This document shows, one piece after another, positions 7,187 to 14,224 of a stretch of DNA of 19,178 bases. Under the pieces are notes generated by a model. That model made no database searches. It was not told the DNA's origin and was given only the letters and a program-made list of their open reading frames with translations. Position 1 is the first letter of the stretch; each line of letters starts with the position of its first letter. This DNA is from Lachnospiraceae bacterium UBA3826 (GTDB taxonomy: Bacteria > Bacillota > Clostridia > Lachnospirales > Lachnospiraceae), in assembly GCA_002393095.1 (NCBI GenBank), contig DGII01000115.1:1-19178 (forward strand), in the 5' to 3' direction. Made by a program: the position numbers and the translations under genes.

Positions 7187-7798
7187 ATGAAGACAGGTAA
7201 AAAGGTCGGTATAATAGGCGGAACATTCAATCCCATTCATATGGGGCATCTGATACTTGCGGAGCATGCATGGAGTGAATATGAGCTTGATGAGATTCTT
7301 TTTGTTCCCACAGGTATATCCCACTTTAAAGATCCGGCGATCGTGCTTGATAAGAAGAAGAGGATAGCCATGACCGGCGGAGCTATAGAGGATAATCCGC
7401 ATTTTGCATTATCTACCATAGAGACGGACAGACCGGGTAATTCATATACATATGAGACCTTAGAGGAACTTAAGAGAATGAATCCTGAGACTGATTATTA
7501 TCTTATAGTCGGTGCAGATGCCCTGTTCCAGATGGAGGAGTGGCTGCATCCGGAGGTGATAATGAAGGATGCAAGGATACTGGTGGCGGTCAGAAAAGGG
7601 CAGAGCTATGAGGAGCTTGAGACTAAGGCTAAGGAACTTATGGAGAAGTATTCTTCAGAGATATATATCCTTAGGACTCCATATATAGACATATCCTCCA
7701 CGGAAATAAGAGAGAGGATAAAGCAGGGTAAGAGTGTAAGATACATGATAGCCGACAGAACTCTTGAGTATATAGAGAAGTTCGGCTTGTATCAGTGA
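7187..7798 (+). CDS. nadD: Nicotinate-nucleotide adenylyltransferase
   Basis: This 203-residue enzyme joins nicotinate mononucleotide to AMP from ATP, giving deamido-NAD in NAD synthesis. The nucleotidyltransferase signature GGTFNPIHMGH (residues 11-21) holds the HxGH motif, and ISSTEIRERI (169-178) is the second ATP-binding motif. VGADALFQMEEW (108-119) is typical of NadD. GGAGGG at 7169-7174 lies 12 bases before the ATG, a long spacing, but no other start fits the conserved N-terminus. The next gene, rsfS, begins 28 bp after the stop. Confidence 0.96.
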   Translation: MKTGKKVGIIGGTFNPIHMGHLILAEHAWSEYELDEILFVPTGISHFKDPAIVLDKKKRIAMTGGAIEDNPHFALSTIETDRPGNSYTYETLEELKRMNPETDYYLIVGADALFQMEEWLHPEVIMKDARILVAVRKGQSYEELETKAKELMEKYSSEIYILRTPYIDISSTEIRERIKQGKSVRYMIADRTLEYIEKFGLYQ

Positions 7799-7826
7799 AG
7801 AGTAATCAAAGATACGGGAGAAGGAT

Positions 7827-8180
7827 TTGGATAATAAGGAATTATTGCGGGCAATATATAAAAGTCTGGATGAGCACAAGGCCAATAACATTAAGATACT
7901 TGACATATCTGCCATATCAATAATGGCTGACAGCTTCGTGATCGCTTCTGCGGGCAACATCAATCATGTGCATGCGCTGTGTGATTATCTTGAAGAGGAT
8001 ATGCGCAGGGCAGGGGTGCATTATGATCATATAGAAGGATACGATACCGCTAACTGGGTACTTATGGATTATGGAGATATCATTGTGCATATTTTCGATG
8101 ATACCAGCAGAGAATTCTATGATCTGGAGCATATATGGAGAGACGGTAAGGTCGTGGAGCCTGCGGCTGTAATTGAATAG
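7827..8180 (+). CDS. rsfS: Ribosome silencing factor RsfS (TTG start)
   Basis: This 117-residue RsfS/Iojap/YbeB protein binds L14 and blocks subunit joining when nutrients are scarce. The family pattern is seen in ISIMADSFVIASAGN, then YDHIEGYDTANWVLMDYGDIIVHIF, then REFYDLEHIWRDG. The start is TTG at 7827: the next in-frame Met lies at residue 33, inside the conserved domain, and GGGAG at 7816-7820 is 6 bases upstream of the TTG. Here rsfS lies between nadD and yqeK; in Bacillus the order is nadD-yqeK-rsfS. Confidence 0.94.
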   Translation: MDNKELLRAIYKSLDEHKANNIKILDISAISIMADSFVIASAGNINHVHALCDYLEEDMRRAGVHYDHIEGYDTANWVLMDYGDIIVHIFDDTSREFYDLEHIWRDGKVVEPAAVIE

Positions 8181-8197
8181 TAAGGTCCGGTAGTCAG

Positions 8198-8764
8198 ATG
8201 GATAAAAAGGAAATATACGGGGAATTAAAGGATAAGCTTGATAATAAGAGATATGAGCATACTCTGGGTGTGGCTCATACTGCCGCATGTATTGCCATGA
8301 GTCAGGGAATTGATACATGGAAGCCCTTCATGGCAGGACTATTGCATGATTGTGCGAAGTGGATGTCTGATAAAGAATATCTTGCTTACTGCAAAAAACA
8401 TGACATTAATGTCAGTGACGTAGAGAAGGCCAATCCGCCGCTTCTGCATGCCAAGGTTGGAGCACACATGGCAAAGGAGACATACGGGGTCAACGATGAA
8501 GAGATACTTTCTGCCATAAGGTGGCATACGACAGGTCATCCCGGTATGACACTTATGGAAGAGATCATATTCATATCAGATTATATCGAGCCTAACCGAA
8601 CCCATGATCCGGAGCTTTCTGTGATACGCAGGGAGGCTTTTGACGATATACATAAGGCGACATATCATATATATTCCAACACGATGAAGCATCTTAAAAG
8701 CTCTGCCAAGACTCTTGACCCCATGACGGAAGAAGCATACAGATACTATGAGAGATACAGGTAA
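8198..8764 (+). CDS. yqeK: HD-domain hydrolase YqeK (Ap4A hydrolase type)
   Basis: This 188-residue HD-superfamily protein has its metal-binding residues in order: H21 in YEHTLGV, H50-D51 in GLLHDCAKWM, H84 in LLHAKVGAH, RWHTTGHPGM with H110 and H114, and D128 in FISDYIEPNR. YqeK proteins of Gram-positive bacteria hydrolyse diadenosine tetraphosphate symmetrically to two ADP, so it probably clears stress alarmones or by-products of aminoacyl-tRNA synthetases. It is the last gene of the block. The ribosome binding site is weak (AAGG at 8182-8185, 12 bases before the ATG), which suggests coupling with rsfS 17 bp upstream. Confidence 0.93.
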   Translation: MDKKEIYGELKDKLDNKRYEHTLGVAHTAACIAMSQGIDTWKPFMAGLLHDCAKWMSDKEYLAYCKKHDINVSDVEKANPPLLHAKVGAHMAKETYGVNDEEILSAIRWHTTGHPGMTLMEEIIFISDYIEPNRTHDPELSVIRREAFDDIHKATYHIYSNTMKHLKSSAKTLDPMTEEAYRYYERYR

Positions 8765-8772
8765 GACATGTA

Positions 8773-8781
8773 TGGTATGAT
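8773..8781 (+). promoter_or_regulatory. Extended -10 promoter, aldo/keto reductase
   Basis: TGgTATGAT at 8773-8781 is an extended -10 in the 60-bp gap after yqeK. No good -35 is seen at about 8753-8758. Transcription would begin near 8788, leaving a leader of about 37 nt with AAAGGAG at 8811-8817. Confidence 0.45.
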
Positions 8782-8824
8782 AGCAGTACAGAGGGTATAA
8801 AAATGTATTGAAAGGAGAACGGGT

Positions 8825-9940
8825 ATGAAGAAACTGGGATTTGGGTTAATGCGTCTTCCGCAACTTGAAGACGGAAGCGTGGATGTGGAGCTTACAAAGA
8901 GGATGGTCGATGAGTATCTTAAAAGGGGATTTACATACTTTGATACTGCATGGATGTATTGTAACGGTACAAGCGAAAATGTTGTGAAGGAAGCTATCAT
9001 GGAGAGATATCCAAGGGATGCCTTCACTCTTACCACGAAGCTGCCTGCCTATATGCTTAAGACAGAGGCAGACAGGGATAAGATATTCAATGAACAGAGA
9101 AGGAAGACAGGTGCTGAGTTTTTTGATTATTATCTTCTGCATGATGTGAATTCTGGAACTCTTAAGACCTTTGATAAGCTTAACTGCTTTGACTGGATCA
9201 GGGAGAAGAAGGAACAGGGTCTCATTAAGACCATGGGGTTCTCATATCATGACGGCCCCGAGCTGCTTGATGAGATACTTACGAAGCATCCCGATATGGA
9301 GATAGTACAGCTGCAGATCAATTATCTTGACTGGGAATCATCAAGCGTACAGTCACGCAAGTGCTATGAGGTAGCCAGAAAGCATGGCAAGAGAGTGCTT
9401 ATCATGGAGCCGGTCAAGGGAGGAACCTTAGCCAATGTGCCTGCTTCGGTAGAAGAGATGTTCAAAGCGCATGATCCATCCATGAGTGTAGCTTCATGGG
9501 CTGTAAGATTCGCTGCCGGACTTGACGGAGTCATGATGGTATTAAGCGGTATGAGCAATATGGAGCAGATGCTTGATAACTTAAGCTATATGGAGGATTA
9601 TAAGCCTCTGACCGAAGATGAGATTAATATGGTACATGTCGCTGCCGATATGATCAACGGCAATATAACGGTTCCGTGTACCGGCTGTGAATATTGTATA
9701 GTCAACTGCCCGATGAATATCAATATACCGAAGTGCTTTGCGCTGTATAATGCCGACAAGCGTGAGAGCGCGGGCAGAGATTGGACAGCGCAGGTGGGGT
9801 ATTATAATACCATGTTAAATACAAGCGGTAATCCTGCGGATTGTGTCAAGTGCGGAGCGTGTGAGGCCATGTGTCCTCAACATCTGCATATAAGGGATTA
9901 TCTGGAGGATGTGGCGGCACATTTTGCCGGTAGAGACTGA
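8825..9940 (+). CDS. Aldo/keto reductase with C-terminal ferredoxin domain
   Basis: This 371-residue protein is fused from an aldo/keto reductase barrel (about residues 1-270) and a two-cluster ferredoxin-like end. The barrel opens KLGFGLMRLPQ and shows TYFDTAWMY with the catalytic Asp and Tyr, TTKLP with the Lys, and YLLHDV with the His. Cysteines C285, C288, C291, C295 and C340, C343, C346, C350 form two CxxCxxCxxxCP motifs that should hold two [4Fe-4S] clusters. This architecture is widespread in anaerobes and annotated only as an oxidoreductase; the substrate is unknown and ferredoxin-linked electron transfer is inferred. AAAGGAG with 7-base spacing precedes the ATG. A terminator hairpin follows, so the gene is probably monocistronic. 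Confidence 0.93.
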   Translation: MKKLGFGLMRLPQLEDGSVDVELTKRMVDEYLKRGFTYFDTAWMYCNGTSENVVKEAIMERYPRDAFTLTTKLPAYMLKTEADRDKIFNEQRRKTGAEFFDYYLLHDVNSGTLKTFDKLNCFDWIREKKEQGLIKTMGFSYHDGPELLDEILTKHPDMEIVQLQINYLDWESSSVQSRKCYEVARKHGKRVLIMEPVKGGTLANVPASVEEMFKAHDPSMSVASWAVRFAAGLDGVMMVLSGMSNMEQMLDNLSYMEDYKPLTEDEINMVHVAADMINGNITVPCTGCEYCIVNCPMNINIPKCFALYNADKRESAGRDWTAQVGYYNTMLNTSGNPADCVKCGACEAMCPQHLHIRDYLEDVAAHFAGRD

Positions 9941-9958
9941 TAATTAAATATAGTCATA

Positions 9959-9995
9959 ACAAGCCTGTGGCGTATATCACGGGCTTGTGTTATTA
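9959..9995 (+). terminator. Terminator after the aldo/keto reductase gene
   Basis: ACAAGCCTGTG (9959-9969) pairs with CACGGGCTTGT (9978-9988) with one G-U pair and an 8-base loop, followed by GTTATTATT. The T tract is broken, so the terminator may be moderate. Confidence 0.65.
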
Positions 9996-10055
9996 TTAAG
10001 GGAAGGAAGTTAAGCAAGGCGTCGCGGCGCATAAGCATAAGGGGTACTTATGATA

Positions 10056-10098
10056 CGGCATGGTAGATTAGTGTGAAAAATCGGCATGGTGGATTAAT
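10056..10098 (+). repeat. 17-bp direct repeat before the 128-aa gene
   Basis: CGGCATGGTAGATTAGT (10056-10072) recurs as CGGCATGGTGGATTAAT (10082-10098), 15 of 17 identical and 26 bp apart start to start. The second copy ends at the base before the ATG at 10099, so its GGTGG could double as a weak ribosome binding site. The pair may be a protein-binding site or a small duplication. The rest of the gap (9996-10055) shows nothing recognisable. Confidence 0.7.
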
Positions 10099-10485
10099 AT
10101 GGGAATACTTTACGATGCAAGAAAGGTCAAAGTGCTTGGATTCTTGCAGGATATATGTGAATATGCAGGACTGTCCGTGGAATGGTGTGATAAGCTGTGG
10201 GGTATGATGCTTGAAAAAAGCGAGTTATATGATGAATTCGTATATTATGTGGAGCACCATACCTTTAGGGATGAACTTAAGGTTAAGGGATATGCTCTGT
10301 CAGACATCTATGTGTGGCAGATGGATAAGTATAATCTCATACGGGAGATAGGCAAGAATCCCGTAACCTGTAATAAAGAGACGATGGTCATGAATGCCTT
10401 CATGGTCTTGGGCGAGATGCTCGACGATCCCGATACATATGTTAAGAGGATCGAGAGCGGCCGCGGCAATGATATCATTCCGTGA
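10099..10485 (+). CDS. Conserved uncharacterised Lachnospiraceae protein, 128 aa
   Basis: This soluble, mostly helical-looking, acidic protein opens MGILYDARKVKVLGFLQDIC. I recall similar sequences (YDARKVKVLGFLQD, SVEWCDKLW, YDEFVYYVEHHTF, CNKETMVMNAF) as a conserved hypothetical family of Lachnospiraceae, with no known function. It has aromatic-rich stretches, three Cys (20, 30, 91), no signal peptide and no membrane segment. The next gene starts 49 bp downstream with its own ribosome binding site, so the two may be cotranscribed. The upstream terminator at 9959 and the direct repeats at 10056-10098 suggest that transcription starts in between, but no convincing -35/-10 pair was found there. 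Confidence 0.85.
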   Translation: MGILYDARKVKVLGFLQDICEYAGLSVEWCDKLWGMMLEKSELYDEFVYYVEHHTFRDELKVKGYALSDIYVWQMDKYNLIREIGKNPVTCNKETMVMNAFMVLGEMLDDPDTYVKRIESGRGNDIIP

Positions 10486-10534
10486 GGATATATGAATAAA
10501 AATGTACTGATTTGGTAATTCGGAGGAAATATAA

Positions 10535-11092
10535 ATGAGCGGTGAAATTTTTACAATAATATATCTGTGCATAATGTTCTATGTGATACTAAGGATCGTC
10601 AGCTCCGTGAAGAAAAACGGCAAATCAGCTTTGATCACTGACAAAACGTACAGATCTCCGGCCTATAATGCAGTAATGGAAGCCATAAACAGGGATAGCG
10701 GTGCGAATGAGGCAAGTGTAAGTAACAGTTCTGTGCGTGTTGATCGTCCGCCGGTGACACCCGAGCCTGCATCCGCAAGCCGCATAAATGATAATAAGGC
10801 TTTTGAGGATTCATATAAGCCAAGAACTGACAGGACATCAGGTAATATGAATAAAGAAGCGCCTGTAAGCAGACTGATGGATGACAGAGAGCATGACTGG
10901 CTTGCAAGACAACTTGCCGAAGAGCGTATTGCCAAGAAGCGTATGAGTGATATGTTCGAATTAAGGAAGGAGCATGCCGCTAATTGTGATGCACATAATC
11001 TTAAGGCAGAGCATATGAATAACTGTGATGCGGAAGGAACGGTGGATGCTGCAAGCGGAAGGCAATCTCTGCATAGTACTATTGACCTATAA
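10535..11092 (+). CDS. Single-pass membrane protein with EHxxNCDA repeats
   Basis: This 185-residue protein is of unknown function. One hydrophobic helix (about residues 5-23, EIFTIIYLCIMFYVILRIV) should anchor it, followed by basic KK residues that predict a cytoplasmic body. Residues 50-110 are polar and low in complexity. Residues 112-150 form a charged helix (RLMDDREHDWLARQLAEERIAKKRM). Near the end EHAANCDA (146-153) is repeated as EHMNNCDA (159-166), placing H147, C151, H154, H160 and C164 in a layout that could bind a metal. GGAGG at 10522-10526 with 8-base spacing supports the ATG. The -35 of the next gene overlaps the last codons. Confidence 0.82.
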   Translation: MSGEIFTIIYLCIMFYVILRIVSSVKKNGKSALITDKTYRSPAYNAVMEAINRDSGANEASVSNSSVRVDRPPVTPEPASASRINDNKAFEDSYKPRTDRTSGNMNKEAPVSRLMDDREHDWLARQLAEERIAKKRMSDMFELRKEHAANCDAHNLKAEHMNNCDAEGTVDAASGRQSLHSTIDL

Positions 11093-11110
11093 ATTTGTTT
11101 TTGATATATT
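11082..11110 (+). promoter_or_regulatory. Promoter of the EAL gene, leaderless geometry
   Basis: TTGACC (11082-11087) and TATATT (11105-11110) are separated by exactly 17 bp. Seven bases past the -10 is the A of the ATG at 11117. No Shine-Dalgarno sequence exists upstream of that ATG, so the mRNA is predicted to be leaderless. The -35 overlaps the final codons and stop of the preceding gene. Confidence 0.65.
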
Positions 11111-11116
11111 ATAAAT

Positions 11117-13039
11117 ATGAGCAGCAACATGATTAATTACTATGAGAACTATACACCTGTGGGCGACGTGCTGACGTTGGCGGCATGTTTTGTTTTTGTT
11201 GTGTTGATCAAATCTGCTTATATCAACAGGACTAAGAATTTCTTATATCTGAGATTGATAATTTTCCTTGTCTTCGGCTCTGCGACATCTGATATGTGCT
11301 ATCATATCGCAATGAGACATGTGGGTGTGATTCCCAATATATTGATATATATTCCGAGGATATTGTTCCATCTCGGACTCTTTGCGAATCTTTTGCTGTA
11401 TGTATTCTATATGAAGGAGCCTCTGCATCTGGAGGCTAAGAGCGATAAGCGATATGCACTCATAGCTGTGGTTGGATATATATTTTTTGCTCTTCTTGAA
11501 ATCCTTGGCACAATAACGAAAAAAGGCTTCTATATAGATGAGAATTACGCGATACATACCGGTATTCCGATATTTCCTTTTGGATATGTATTCTATCTGG
11601 GATTGATCATATATATGATATCGGTATACCGTAACAGGGTATTCAAGCAGGTTGTAAGAGCGATAGCTTTAACTATCGGGATTTCCATGCTGATTATCAT
11701 TTTACAGCAGCGACACGGGCAGTCGTCCTTCACCGTAAGTACATTCGTGCTTCCGATATTCGCTGTATTATACATGCTGCATTCCAATCCGTATGATATA
11801 GAAAGCGGAGCGCTCGGAAGAGGGGCATTCGATGATTATATACGAAGCAGTCATGAGAAGAAGCATAAGCTTCTTATTATGAGCCTGTTCATGCCGGAAT
11901 TTGATGGAGGCAATCGCAACTATCCTTCGAATATACTGAGTACGGTGAGATATTTTACGGTTCATTTCTTCAAAAGAGCGACTCTTTTCCAGATATCCGG
12001 CGGTCATCTGATGCTTATAGCGGATATAAAGAAGAATCCTGATTACAATGAGGCGGCTAAGAAGATGGTGGCTGAGTTTAATAAGGTCTATCCCATATAT
12101 CGCAGGGATTATAAGATAGTCTCGCTCATGTCGGATGATGTATTAAGTGAGAATAAGGGATATATAGAGTTCATTCACTTCATACATTCCATCATGCCGC
12201 AGAACAGTGTATATGTAGCGGAAGAGAAGGACCTAAAGAGCTTCTACGATTACAAATACATAATGCAGGAGCTTAAGGATATCAGGGAGAAAAAGGACTT
12301 AAACGATCCGAGAGTAGAGGTCTATTGCCAGCCGGTATTCAATATCAAGAGAGGTGTATATGATACGGCGGAGGCTCTGATGAGACTTAATCTGCCGGAG
12401 CTTGGCATGGTATTTCCGGACAGATTCATTCCCATAGCTGAGAAGAACGGTGCTATTACGATCTTAACCCAGATAATACTTAATAAGACCTGCCGACAGA
12501 TAAGCACCATGTTAAGACAGGGCTACAGTGTGCGCAGGATATCGGTTAATTTCTCCATATTCGATGTCAGGGAGCATGATTTCTGCAGCATGGTAGAGAA
12601 GATAATCCGGGATAACGGTATCGGATATGAGAAGGTAGCGATAGAGATAACCGAGTCGCAGAACGAAGCGGATTTTGAGGTGATCAAGAAAAGGGTCGAA
12701 GAGCTTAAGGACAGTGGAATCAAATTCTATCTGGATGATTTCGGTACAGGATACAGTAATTTCGAGCGTATCATGGAGCTTCCTTTTGATATAATCAAAT
12801 TCGACAGATCACTTGTGATCGCTTCCGGAACGGATGATAAGATTAAAGAAATGGTATCTCATCTTGCCAAGATGTTCAGTGAGATGGATTATGCCGTACT
12901 GTATGAAGGCATAGAAGATGAGGCTGATGAAAGCAGATGTAAGGATATGAGCGCCAAGTATCTGCAGGGATATAAGTATTCCAAGCCCATACCCATCAAG
13001 AAGCTTACGGAGTACTTCGAGAAGACGGCGGCAGTATGA
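11117..13039 (+). CDS. Membrane c-di-GMP phosphodiesterase (7TM-GGDEF*-EAL)
   Basis: This is a 640-residue protein. About seven hydrophobic segments occupy residues 17-220, followed by HSNPYDIESGALGRGAFDDY, a linker I recall from clostridial GGDEF/EAL proteins. Residues about 245-380 look like a degenerate GGDEF domain: the signature position reads ISGGHLMLIAD, so GGDEF is GGHLM and cyclase activity is unlikely. The EAL domain (about 395-635) keeps the catalytic set: E419-A-L in AEALMRL, VNFS, AIEITES, D540-D541 in DDFGTGYS, IKFD, YEGIE and YLQGYKYSKP. It should hydrolyse cyclic di-GMP to pGpG at the membrane, with the N-terminal region sensing an unknown signal. No ribosome binding site precedes the ATG. 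A strong hairpin follows the stop. Confidence 0.92.
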   Translation: MSSNMINYYENYTPVGDVLTLAACFVFVVLIKSAYINRTKNFLYLRLIIFLVFGSATSDMCYHIAMRHVGVIPNILIYIPRILFHLGLFANLLLYVFYMKEPLHLEAKSDKRYALIAVVGYIFFALLEILGTITKKGFYIDENYAIHTGIPIFPFGYVFYLGLIIYMISVYRNRVFKQVVRAIALTIGISMLIIILQQRHGQSSFTVSTFVLPIFAVLYMLHSNPYDIESGALGRGAFDDYIRSSHEKKHKLLIMSLFMPEFDGGNRNYPSNILSTVRYFTVHFFKRATLFQISGGHLMLIADIKKNPDYNEAAKKMVAEFNKVYPIYRRDYKIVSLMSDDVLSENKGYIEFIHFIHSIMPQNSVYVAEEKDLKSFYDYKYIMQELKDIREKKDLNDPRVEVYCQPVFNIKRGVYDTAEALMRLNLPELGMVFPDRFIPIAEKNGAITILTQIILNKTCRQISTMLRQGYSVRRISVNFSIFDVREHDFCSMVEKIIRDNGIGYEKVAIEITESQNEADFEVIKKRVEELKDSGIKFYLDDFGTGYSNFERIMELPFDIIKFDRSLVIASGTDDKIKEMVSHLAKMFSEMDYAVLYEGIEDEADESRCKDMSAKYLQGYKYSKPIPIKKLTEYFEKTAAV

Positions 13040-13080
13040 CATGAGATTACAATGTAATAATACACATATGTATTGAGGGG

Positions 13081-13124
13081 TGTAACGGATACGTTTTACT
13101 GAAGCGTATCCGTTACATATTATT
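13081..13124 (+). terminator. Terminator hairpin after the EAL gene
   Basis: TGTAACGGATACG (13081-13093) and CGTATCCGTTACA (13105-13117) form a perfect 13-bp stem with an 11-base loop. The stem is followed by TATTATT and not by a run of T, so it may terminate weakly or act partly as a barrier or processing site. Confidence 0.65.
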
Positions 13125-13156
13125 GTATAATAATGTGCTATAATGTATACAATAAT
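13119..13156 (+). promoter_or_regulatory. Extended -10 promoter flanked by an 11-bp palindrome
   Basis: ATTATTGTATA (13119-13129) and TATACAATAAT (13146-13156) are perfect inverted repeats separated by 16 bp. Between them lies TGcTATAAT (13136-13144), a perfect extended -10, so transcription would start near 13151 inside the right arm. No good -35 is present. The layout suggests an operator around the rhomboid promoter, but AT-rich palindromes can arise by chance. Confidence 0.6.
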
Positions 13157-13180
13157 CATATTGGGAGAGTAATATAAGTA

Positions 13181-13753
13181 ATGAAGAAAAGACTTAGGAT
13201 CACATTCAATTCACCTGTTGTGCTGTCATTCGCAGCGGCAAGTCTGATAGTGCTCATACTTAATTATCTGACCGTGGGCTATAGCAATAAGCTGTTATTC
13301 ATGACATGGCATTCGACGCTTCGTTCGCCGCTTACATATATAAGATTCTTCACCCATGTCCTGGGGCATTCCGGATTTGAGCATTATATCGGGAATATGT
13401 CGTATATACTTCTGCTAGGACCTATGCTTGAGGAAAAATACGGCTCTCAGGTGATCGGCGGGATAATCCTTATCACAGGCTTTATAACGGGAATCTTAAA
13501 CTATATATTTTTCCCCAATACGGCGCTGTGCGGAGCAAGCGGTATAGTGTTCGCATTCATACTGATGACTTCCTTCACAAGCTTCAAGCAGGGCGAAATC
13601 CCGCTTTCGTTCATACTCGTAGCTGTGATATTCATCGGAGCACAGGTGGCAGAGGGAATATTCGTAAGGGACAATATCTCGAATACATCACATATCTTAG
13701 GCGGTGTGATCGGTGCTGTTATCGGATATAATCTTAATATAAGGACAAGGTAG
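13181..13753 (+). CDS. Rhomboid-family intramembrane serine protease
   Basis: This 190-residue polytopic membrane protein has the rhomboid six-helix core. The H63-x4-H68-x3-N72 motif (GHSGFEHYIGNM) sits in the second helix, the nucleophile S120 in CGASGIVFAF, and the partner H171 in NTSHILGGVIGAVIGY. All active-site residues are present, so it should cleave membrane helices of unknown substrates. GGGAG (13163-13167) lies 13 bases before the ATG, a long spacing. The gene behind it begins 13 bp after the stop with its own AGGAGG, so they form an operon. Confidence 0.93.
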   Translation: MKKRLRITFNSPVVLSFAAASLIVLILNYLTVGYSNKLLFMTWHSTLRSPLTYIRFFTHVLGHSGFEHYIGNMSYILLLGPMLEEKYGSQVIGGIILITGFITGILNYIFFPNTALCGASGIVFAFILMTSFTSFKQGEIPLSFILVAVIFIGAQVAEGIFVRDNISNTSHILGGVIGAVIGYNLNIRTR

Positions 13754-13766
13754 ACAGGAGGACATA

Positions 13767-14099
13767 ATGCAGGGAGTGAAACAATCGGAGCTATCAAGGG
13801 AATCACTGGTGATGGCTCTGTCCGAGAAAATGGGCAAGAAGGAGAATGATGAACCGGAGCTTGCCAAGATAGATTCATCTACAGGAACGTACTTTAATGC
13901 GACGATCAATGATGTACCGGCGGAGGTGATATCCGAAGCTATCGAGTACTTCAATGCCGATGCGATATCATTAAGGACCAAGGCTGAGGCAAGCATGAAT
14001 ACGGCAAGCATTAATATGCTTAATAAGAAAGCGACATTCTCAAGGCTCGCCGCGCAGGCGCTTGAGATATACAGTAAAGAGCATATGACCGAGCAGTAA
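13767..14099 (+). CDS. Uncharacterised 110-aa protein
   Basis: I do not recognise this soluble, acidic, alanine-rich protein. The N-terminal half includes a likely helix (SRESLVMALSEKM) and a polar middle (NDEPELAKIDSSTGTYFNATI). The second half (about residues 50-110) looks helical throughout, with ISEAIEYFNADAISLRTKAEA and ATFSRLAAQALEIY. There are no Cys, no signal peptide and no membrane helix. A strong AGGAGG at about 13757-13762 precedes the ATG, and the spacing of 13 bp from the rhomboid stop predicts cotranscription. It is taken as real because of this signal and codon use like its neighbours; the overlapping minus-strand frame at 13697-14110 has neither. Confidence 0.75.
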   Translation: MQGVKQSELSRESLVMALSEKMGKKENDEPELAKIDSSTGTYFNATINDVPAEVISEAIEYFNADAISLRTKAEASMNTASINMLNKKATFSRLAAQALEIYSKEHMTEQ

Positions 14100-14138
14100 G
14101 GATGATTCATATGTCTTTAGCGGACAAACATAAAATTG

Positions 14139-14167
14139 TTGACAGAATTATACGATAGTATTACTAT
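14139..14167 (+). promoter_or_regulatory. Promoter and palindrome ahead of the TetR gene
   Basis: TTGACA (14139-14144) and TACTAT (14162-14167) have 17-bp spacing. The -10 is half of a perfect 13-bp palindrome, ATAGTA-t-TACTAT (14155-14167). TetR regulators commonly bind palindromes over their own promoter, so this may be an autoregulatory operator. Transcription would start near 14174. Confidence 0.6.
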
Positions 14168-14224
14168 TATTTACAGGTGTAGATTACCTGTTATTTTAGT
14201 GCACAAGAATTTCGGGGACATAAG

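Noticed and set aside
13697..14110. Minus-strand frame of 137 codons opposite the 110-aa gene
   Set aside because: The plus-strand gene has AGGAGG and operon spacing; the minus frame has neither and runs into the rhomboid gene.
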